From Streptomyces glomeratus (GTDB lineage: Bacteria > Actinomycetota > Actinomycetes > Streptomycetales > Streptomycetaceae), in NCBI RefSeq assembly GCF_021462825.1, contig NZ_JAKEEB010000016.1, positions 62,001 to 126,000 on the forward strand: a DNA stretch of 64,000 nt, read 5' to 3'. Shown here piece by piece: positions 59,123 to 64,000 of the stretch. The notes under the pieces were generated by a model. It saw only the letters and a list, made by a program, of their open reading frames with translations. It did not search any database and was not told the DNA's origin. The position numbers were made by a program, and so were the translations under genes. Every line of letters begins with the position of its first letter. Positions within the stretch are counted from its first letter, which is position 1.

Positions 59123-59869
59123 TCAGTACGCGCTGTTGACGTTGTCCATCGAACCGTAACGGTGCGCCGCGTAGTTGCAGGCGGCGGTGATGTTGGCGAC
59201 CGGGTCGTAGATGTTCCAGGACGTGCCCTCAACGTGGTAGGCGTTGAAGGTCGGCTGGATGACCTGGAGCAGACCCTTGGACGGGATGCCGTTCTGGGCG
59301 TTGATGTCCCAGTTGTTGATGGCCATCGGGTTGCCCGAGGACTCCCGCATGATGTTGCGGTACAGGCCGTTGTACGAGCCCGGGATGCCCTTCTGCGCCA
59401 TGATGTCGAGCGACTGGCGGATCCAGCCGTCCACGTTGTTGGCGTAGCTCTTCGGGGCGGGGGCGGCCTGCCGGACCTGGGGGCGCTCGGCGGAGCGGCT
59501 CGCGGCCTGCTGGGCCGGGCGCTGCGCCACCGGCCGCTGGGGCTGCGCGGCGGCCTGCTGCGGGGCCGCCTTCTTGGCGGAGGCCGCGGCGGCGGCCTTC
59601 TGCTTGGCGGCGATGGCCTCGGCCTTGAGGGCGGAGGCGGCCATCTGGTCGGTGATGCTGGCCTTGATCTGCTTCGCCGGCTGGTTGCCGAGTTCCACCT
59701 GGGCCGCGGCGGCGGGGGCCGCGTGGGGGACCGTGCTCTGTGCCTCACTCGGCGCGGCGGTGACCGCGAGGGCGCAGCAGCCGAGGGCGGCCACACCGGC
59801 GATGGACATCTTGTGGGCCTTGGTCAGCTCACGACTGCGGGCACGGAGGGCGGTGATGTTCTTGGGCAT
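59123..59869 (-). CDS. Secreted lytic transglycosylase (SLT) domain protein
   Basis: A 248-aa protein. N-terminal MPKNITALRARSRELTKAHK, then hydrophobic MSIAGVAALGCCALAVTAA is a signal peptide. Residues about 45-140 are an Ala/Gln/Pro-rich linker. The C-terminal 105 residues are the SLT domain: WIRQSLDIMAQKGIPGSYNG, RNIMRESSGNPMAINNWDIN (catalytic Glu176), GLLQVIQPTFNAY and DPVANITAACNYAAHRYGSM. It cleaves peptidoglycan glycan strands. The 5' leader of about 105 bases has a strong hairpin (GCGCCGTGGG / CCCGCGGCGC). Confidence 0.9.
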   Translation of the reverse strand: MPKNITALRARSRELTKAHKMSIAGVAALGCCALAVTAAPSEAQSTVPHAAPAAAAQVELGNQPAKQIKASITDQMAASALKAEAIAAKQKAAAAASAKKAAPQQAAAQPQRPVAQRPAQQAASRSAERPQVRQAAPAPKSYANNVDGWIRQSLDIMAQKGIPGSYNGLYRNIMRESSGNPMAINNWDINAQNGIPSKGLLQVIQPTFNAYHVEGTSWNIYDPVANITAACNYAAHRYGSMDNVNSAY

Positions 59870-59980
59870 GCGGAGGGACCTCTTTGTGTAGCGCGGAGGC
59901 CGCTCTGGTGCCGGCGGAAGACGGATGTTTCCAGCACAAGCGCCGCGGGCAATGCCCACGGCGCCGAGCGACGGGAGCAA

Positions 59981-60009
59981 TTCTTAGCTGCCGCAAAATT
60001 GCCTGGCAA
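59981..60009 (-). promoter_or_regulatory. Promoter of the SLT gene
   Basis: On the minus strand TTGCCA (60004-60009) and TAAGAA (59981-59986) are 17 bases apart. The leader downstream does not match the ydaO c-di-AMP riboswitch seen before some Streptomyces cell-wall hydrolases. Confidence 0.55.
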
Positions 60010-60052
60010 AGGTGTGACGTACGATCCCCGGTAGTGGAGCCAGGCAGGGAAT

Positions 60053-60082
60053 AACGGGGCAGACCGCCCTGTCTGCCCCGTT
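60053..60082 (-). terminator. Terminator of the QueA-family/SDR unit
   Basis: Perfect 12-base stem AACGGGGCAGAC / GTCTGCCCCGTT with a 6-base loop, followed on the minus strand by TTATT, 120 bases past the QueA-family stop. Confidence 0.85.
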
Positions 60083-60204
60083 CACCACGGGCGCGTTTGT
60101 CTCCTATAGGGCTTCGTACGTGATGTGCGTCCTATGCGCGGCCTCACACCCGGGGCCCGCGAACCTCACCATCAGTTGCTGGAGCAACGCTCTATGTGAG
60201 GTGG

Positions 60205-61341
60205 CTACGCCTGGAGGATGAGGTGGGTGTCCCCGAACTCGTGCCACAGGTAGAGACCGGCCAGCGCCGCCTCGTAGCTGCGGTCGACCGCCTCCCGTCC
60301 CGCGACGGCCTCCAGCATCAGCAGATGCGATGCCTCCGGCTCGTGCAGCCCGGTCAGCAGCCCCTCGACCACCCGCACACCGCGCTCGGGCGTCACCACC
60401 AGATCGGTCCAGCCCCGCCGCGCCCGTACGACCCCGTCGGCGCCCGCCGCCGACTCCACCGCCCGCACGGCCGTGGTCCCGACCGCGATCACCCGGCCGC
60501 CCGGCCGTCCCTCACCACCGCTCTCCCCGGCAAGCACCCCCCGCCCGGCCTGTACCGTGTTGATCAGCCGCGCCGACACCTCCGGCACCGCGAAACGCTC
60601 CGGGTACGGCGGCTCGTGCGCCTCCGCCGACGCCACCCCCGTATGCAGCGTGATCGGTGCGAACAGCACGCCCCGGCTCACCAGCTCCGCCACCATGCGC
60701 GAGGTGAAGGGACGCGCCGCGCTCGGCATCTCGGCGCTGCCCGCTCCGTCGGCGGACGGCAGTGCGAACACCGTCTGGTACGCAGACAGCGGCTGGTCCC
60801 GCTCCGTATAGGAGTAACGAATGGGGCGCCCGTGCCGGGCCAGCAATCCCCCCACGTCCGGATCCGACGGCCGGGCCCACCACAACCGGTCACCGCTGGG
60901 CGACAGGGGCTCCTCCAGAACCAGCCGTCCGCCGTCCGGGAGCCGCACCTCTATACCCGCGGCGTTTCGCGCCGTGCCTGACGTCCGGGCCCGCGTGGTG
61001 CCCCGTCCGTCCGGGTCCCGCAGCTCGACCGCCCACCGCCCGTCGTCCCCGCACGTCGAGAAGTGCACCACCACGCGCGCGTGCCCGACCGCGCCGTCCA
61101 CCGCGGCCGCCAGCGTCGGGGATGTGTTGACCACGAGCACATCCCCCGGCCGCAGCAGGCGCGGCAGCTCCGCGAACGCGTGGTGCGACACCTCCTTCCC
61201 CCGCGAGACCAGCAGTCGCACGGAGTCCCGGGCCAGCCCGGCCCCGCGCTGCTCGACCGGTACCCGCGCCGACAGCTCCCCGGGAACCTTCCCCCACCGT
61301 CGAACCCGCTCCGGCGACGGGACCCCCGTCGCCGTGCTCAT
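60205..61341 (-). CDS. S-adenosylmethionine:tRNA ribosyltransferase-isomerase (QueA) family protein
   Basis: A 378-aa QueA-fold protein. Seen: DSVRLLVSRGKEVSHHAFAE, GDVLVVNTSPTLAAAVDG, RPIRYSYTERDQPLSAYQTV with the family's YQTVFA motif, PSAARPFTSRMVAELVSRGV, FAPITLHTGVASAEAHEPPY and LLMLEAVAGREAVDRSYEAA. QueA adds epoxycyclopentanediol to the tRNA base in queuosine synthesis. No tgt or queuosine partner is in the window, so the substrate is open. Its ATG overlaps the SDR stop by four bases. Confidence 0.88.
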   Translation of the reverse strand: MSTATGVPSPERVRRWGKVPGELSARVPVEQRGAGLARDSVRLLVSRGKEVSHHAFAELPRLLRPGDVLVVNTSPTLAAAVDGAVGHARVVVHFSTCGDDGRWAVELRDPDGRGTTRARTSGTARNAAGIEVRLPDGGRLVLEEPLSPSGDRLWWARPSDPDVGGLLARHGRPIRYSYTERDQPLSAYQTVFALPSADGAGSAEMPSAARPFTSRMVAELVSRGVLFAPITLHTGVASAEAHEPPYPERFAVPEVSARLINTVQAGRGVLAGESGGEGRPGGRVIAVGTTAVRAVESAAGADGVVRARRGWTDLVVTPERGVRVVEGLLTGLHEPEASHLLMLEAVAGREAVDRSYEAALAGLYLWHEFGDTHLILQA

Positions 61342-62033
61342 CGCTCCTCCAGCAGGGACGGCGCCCCGTAGCGGCCGCTCACCGGGCGCTCGTCCAGCAG
61401 CCTGAGGAACGCGGGCACCACATCCTCCGGCGCGGGCCGCGGACCGTCGTCCTCGGGTACGGCCGCCGCATACAGGTCCGTGGCCATGTCCCCGGGGTCG
61501 ACCGCCCACACCCGCAGCCCCGGTTCCTCCACGCCGAGCACCGCCGCCAGCTGGTCGAGCGCCGCCTTGGACGCGCCGTACCCGCCCCACGCCCCGTACG
61601 CCTCGGCCGCCGCGTCCGAACTGACGGCGATCACCGCGCCCACATCCGAGGCCCGCAGCAACGGCAGGGCCTCCTGGACCAGGCCCAGCGCGGCGACCAC
61701 GTTCACCTCCAGCGCCCGCCGCAGCCCGTCCAGCCCCAGCTCCGCGAGGGGTACCAGGGGCTCCGCGCCCAGCGCGCTCGCGTTGTGCACCAGCAGGTCC
61801 AGCCCGCCCAGGCCGCGGGCCGCCGCCACCAGACCGGCCCGGTGCCCGGCGTCCGTGACATCACCCGGGAGCGCCTCCACACGCGTCCCGTAGGCCGCCA
61901 GGGCACCCGCCGTCTCCTCGAGGACGGACGCGGTCCTGGCGTCCACCACCAGGTCCCAGCCGCCCTTCGCCAGGGCCGCGCCCAGCGCCCGCCCCAGCCC
62001 CTTGGAAGCCCCCGTGATGATCGCAACCGGCAT
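61338..62033 (-). CDS. Short-chain dehydrogenase/reductase
   Basis: A 231-aa SDR. Cofactor motif VAIITGASKGLGRALGAALA, NAS in LLVHNASALGAEPLV, Ser in VIAVSSDAAAEAYG, YxxxK in GGYGASKAALDQLAAVLGV. ATG with GAGGAG upstream. Transcribed first in a two-gene unit with the QueA-family gene, an association found in other actinomycetes, which suggests a shared pathway but does not reveal it. Confidence 0.9.
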   Translation of the reverse strand: MPVAIITGASKGLGRALGAALAKGGWDLVVDARTASVLEETAGALAAYGTRVEALPGDVTDAGHRAGLVAAARGLGGLDLLVHNASALGAEPLVPLAELGLDGLRRALEVNVVAALGLVQEALPLLRASDVGAVIAVSSDAAAEAYGAWGGYGASKAALDQLAAVLGVEEPGLRVWAVDPGDMATDLYAAAVPEDDGPRPAPEDVVPAFLRLLDERPVSGRYGAPSLLEER

Positions 62034-62221
62034 GTCCACCGTCTCCTCGTCCCTCGGCCGCCGGTGAGCGGCGGTGACCTCACGGTAGGAACGGCACGGC
62101 TCCGGCCGCCTCGGACGCGGGCCGCAGGGAAGCGGGGCCCTTCGGCTTAGGCCCACGGGTGTAGGAAGGGGCGGCCACCTGCCGGATACGCCGTGTCACA
62201 CCTCGCCGGTACGGTGACTTC

Positions 62222-63367
62222 ATGAGCCATGGACCCCGGTCGGGCCTGTACGCGGTGAGCTCCGCGCTGCTGGCCATGAGCAGGCATCTGGAGGTGCGCG
62301 ACGTCCTCAAGACGATCGTCGCCTCGGCCCGCGAGCTGCTCGACGCCGAGTACGCGGCGCTGGGAGTCCCCGACGACCACGGGGGCTTCGCCCAGTTCGT
62401 CGTCGACGGAGTCAGCGACGAGCAGTGGAAGGCCATCGGCCCGCTCCCGCGCCAGCACGGCATCCTGGCCGCGATGCTCCGCGAGGCGAAGCCCGAGCGG
62501 CTCGCCGACGTTCGCCGGGACCCCCGCTTCGAGGGCTGGCCGAGCGCCCACCCGGAGATGTCCGACTTCCTCGGCCTGCCCATCCGCGACGGCGACGAGA
62601 TCATCGGGGCGCTGTTCCTGGCCAACAAGAGGTGCGCCAAACGCCAGGGCAGCTGCGGCTTCACCGAGGACGACGAGGAACTGCTCTCGATCCTCGCCCA
62701 GCACGCCGCGATCGCCCTCACCAACGCCCGGCTGTACGAGCGCAGCCGGGAGCTGACCATTGCCGAGGAGCGCTCACGGCTGGCCCACGAGCTGCACGAC
62801 GCGGTCAGCCAGAAACTCTTCTCCCTGCGGCTCACCGCGCAGGCGGCGGCCGCGCTGGTCGACCGTGACCCGGTGCGCGCCAAGGGAGAGCTCCAGCAGG
62901 TCGCCGCGCTCGCCGCCGAGGCCGCCGACGAACTGCGTGCCGCCGTCGTCGAGCTGCGCCCCGCCGCGCTCGACGAGGACGGCCTGGTCAACACCCTGCG
63001 CACCCAGGTCCATGTCCTCGACCGCGCCCACACCGCGCGCGTGACCTTCAGCAGCCTGGGGGTCCGCGCACTGCCGGCCGCCCAGGAGGAGGCGCTGCTG
63101 CGCGTCGCCCAGGAGGCGCTGCACAACGCCCTGAGGCACTCCGGTGCCGAGCGCGTCGAGGTGGCCCTGGAGAAGCGCGGCCCGGGTGCCGTCCTGCGTG
63201 TCATGGACGACGGCAGCGGGTTCGAGCCCCAGGCGGTGCGCCGGGCGGGGCGCCACCTCGGCCTGGTCTCCATGCGCGACCGTGCGGGCGGCGTCGGCGG
63301 CACGCTGACCGTGGAATCGGCGCCCGGGAAGGGCACCACGATCGAGATGGAGGTCCCTGGTGGCTGA
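62222..63367 (+). CDS. GAF-domain sensor histidine kinase (HisKA_3 family)
   Basis: A 381-aa cytoplasmic kinase with no membrane helix. GAF domain about residues 24-170 (KTIVASARELLDAEYAALGV, GLPIRDGDEIIGALFLANKR). HisKA_3 dimerisation with the phospho-acceptor His192 in RLAHELHDAVSQKLFSLRLT. ATPase about 275-381: ALHNALRHSGAERVEVALE (N box), VMDDGSGFEPQAV and HLGLVSMRDRAGGVGGTL. Its stop overlaps the response regulator GTG by eight bases, so the pair is co-translated. Stimulus unknown; no heme or Cys-based sensor motif was recognised. Confidence 0.93.
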   Translation: MSHGPRSGLYAVSSALLAMSRHLEVRDVLKTIVASARELLDAEYAALGVPDDHGGFAQFVVDGVSDEQWKAIGPLPRQHGILAAMLREAKPERLADVRRDPRFEGWPSAHPEMSDFLGLPIRDGDEIIGALFLANKRCAKRQGSCGFTEDDEELLSILAQHAAIALTNARLYERSRELTIAEERSRLAHELHDAVSQKLFSLRLTAQAAAALVDRDPVRAKGELQQVAALAAEAADELRAAVVELRPAALDEDGLVNTLRTQVHVLDRAHTARVTFSSLGVRALPAAQEEALLRVAQEALHNALRHSGAERVEVALEKRGPGAVLRVMDDGSGFEPQAVRRAGRHLGLVSMRDRAGGVGGTLTVESAPGKGTTIEMEVPGG

Positions 63368-64000
63368 CGCAATCAAGGTGCTGCTCGTCGACGACCACCA
63401 GGTCGTCCGACGTGGTCTGCGCACCTTCCTCGAGGTGCAGGACGACATCGAGGTGGTCGGGGAGGCCTCCGACGGCGCCGAGGGGGTCGCCCGGGCCCAG
63501 GAGCTGACACCCGACGTCGTCCTCATGGACGTCAAGATGCCTGGAATGGACGGCATCGAAGCGCTGCGCAGGCTGCGCGCGCTCGACCACCCCGCGCGCG
63601 TGCTGATCGTGACCAGCTTCACCGAGCAGCGCACGGTGGTCCCGGCCCTGCGCGCGGGCGCCGCCGGCTATGTCTACAAGAACGTGGACCCCGACGCTCT
63701 CGCCGGAGCCATCCGGTCGGTGCACGCGGGGCACATCCTTCTGCAGCCGGAGGTCGCCGGCGCGCTGCTGTCCCAGGAGGAGACCAACTCGGGCCAGGGG
63801 AGAGGAGGTTCGCTCACCGAGCGGGAACGCGAGGTGCTGGCCCTGATCGCCGACGGCCGGTCCAACCGGGAGATCGCCCGGGCGCTGGTGCTGTCGGAGA
63901 AGACGGTCAAGACCCATGTCTCCAACATCCTGATGAAGCTGGACCTGTCGGACCGCACCCAGGCCGCGCTCTGGGCGGTGCGGCACGGTGTTAACGGCTG
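63360..64000 (+). CDS. LuxR-type response regulator (partial, ends at window edge)
   Basis: At least 213 residues, GTG start inside the kinase gene. Receiver: AIKVLLVDDHQVVRRGLRTF, phospho-acceptor Asp57 in PDVVLMDVKMPGMDGIEALR, conserved Thr/Lys in VLIVTSFTEQRTV and GYVYKNVDPDAL. The C-terminal LuxR helix-turn-helix is SLTEREREVLALIADGRSNR, EIARALVLSEKTVKTHVSNI. The final visible bases TG after GVNG may be the first two of a stop codon. Cognate regulator of the GAF kinase. Confidence 0.95.
   Translation, partial: MADAIKVLLVDDHQVVRRGLRTFLEVQDDIEVVGEASDGAEGVARAQELTPDVVLMDVKMPGMDGIEALRRLRALDHPARVLIVTSFTEQRTVVPALRAGAAGYVYKNVDPDALAGAIRSVHAGHILLQPEVAGALLSQEETNSGQGRGGSLTEREREVLALIADGRSNREIARALVLSEKTVKTHVSNILMKLDLSDRTQAALWAVRHGVNG

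Noticed and set aside
59870..59975. A ydaO-type c-di-AMP riboswitch in the SLT leader
   Set aside because: Streptomyces cell-wall hydrolases often have one, but none of the conserved blocks was found; only a plain GC hairpin is present.

Overview
This window is a high-GC actinobacterial chromosome segment, almost certainly from a Streptomyces close to S. coelicolor. The reasons are the strong GC bias at third codon positions, frequent GTG and TTG starts, leaderless -10/ATG arrangements, and a set of Streptomyces-typical genes: gbn (GATC-binding nucleoid protein), a DUF397/DUF5753 pair, DUF3099, a streptophobe-type membrane protein, an SGM_5486-type micro-protein and an FHA-FHA-ABC exporter. 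Gene order matches, from memory, the core region around SCO1804-SCO1859 of S. coelicolor. No tRNA, rRNA, insertion sequence, prophage or CRISPR array was seen.

Region 1 (1-16,550, minus strand) is one cobalamin operon: cobD(cbiB)-cobQ-cobN-chlID-cobO-cobB-cobI-cobM-cobL-cbiG/cobJ-cobH-cbiX-(cobC-like, cut by the window edge). Nearly every junction is a 1- or 4-base stop/start overlap. A clear cobalamin riboswitch lies upstream of cobD, so the whole set is probably repressed by adenosylcobalamin. The operon carries both an early chelatase (CbiX, with MxCxxC motif and His-rich tail) and a late-type CobN plus I/D-fusion chelatase.

Region 2 (16,850-25,300) holds a DUF397 protein and its DUF5753 helix-turn-helix partner bracketing two small membrane proteins, a PiT phosphate transporter with a textbook PHO box, a secreted GH25 lysozyme, a class II aldolase, a secreted alpha/beta hydrolase and an unidentified 485-aa protein.

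Region 3 (25,300-38,000) holds a VOC protein, an ABC-F ATPase preceded by a leaderless 7-codon leader ORF, gbn with a cluster of GATC sites, an enoyl-CoA hydratase, an SDR lacking its Tyr, SURF1, a zinc-ribbon protein, a DEDDh exonuclease-BRCT fusion, a VIT family transporter, a zinc alcohol dehydrogenase, a CoA transferase whose halves look permuted, and a secreted subtilase.

Region 4 (38,000-49,000) holds DUF485-actP behind a perfect palindrome, moaA, small conserved proteins, tyrS, the TldE/TldD pair, and the FAS II pair fabG-fabI(inhA).

Region 5 (49,000-64,000) holds a repeat-bearing secreted protein, a GntR/FCD regulator divergent from an MFS (CynX/NimT) exporter with its 38-aa partner, a SixA-type phosphatase, ACT-SerB, the divergent streptophobe/FHA-ABC pair, a secreted SLT lytic protein, a QueA family protein coupled to an SDR, and a GAF histidine kinase with a LuxR response regulator cut by the right edge. 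Start codons were chosen by ribosome-binding sites, overlaps and family N-termini. Functions come from motif recognition, not database search.
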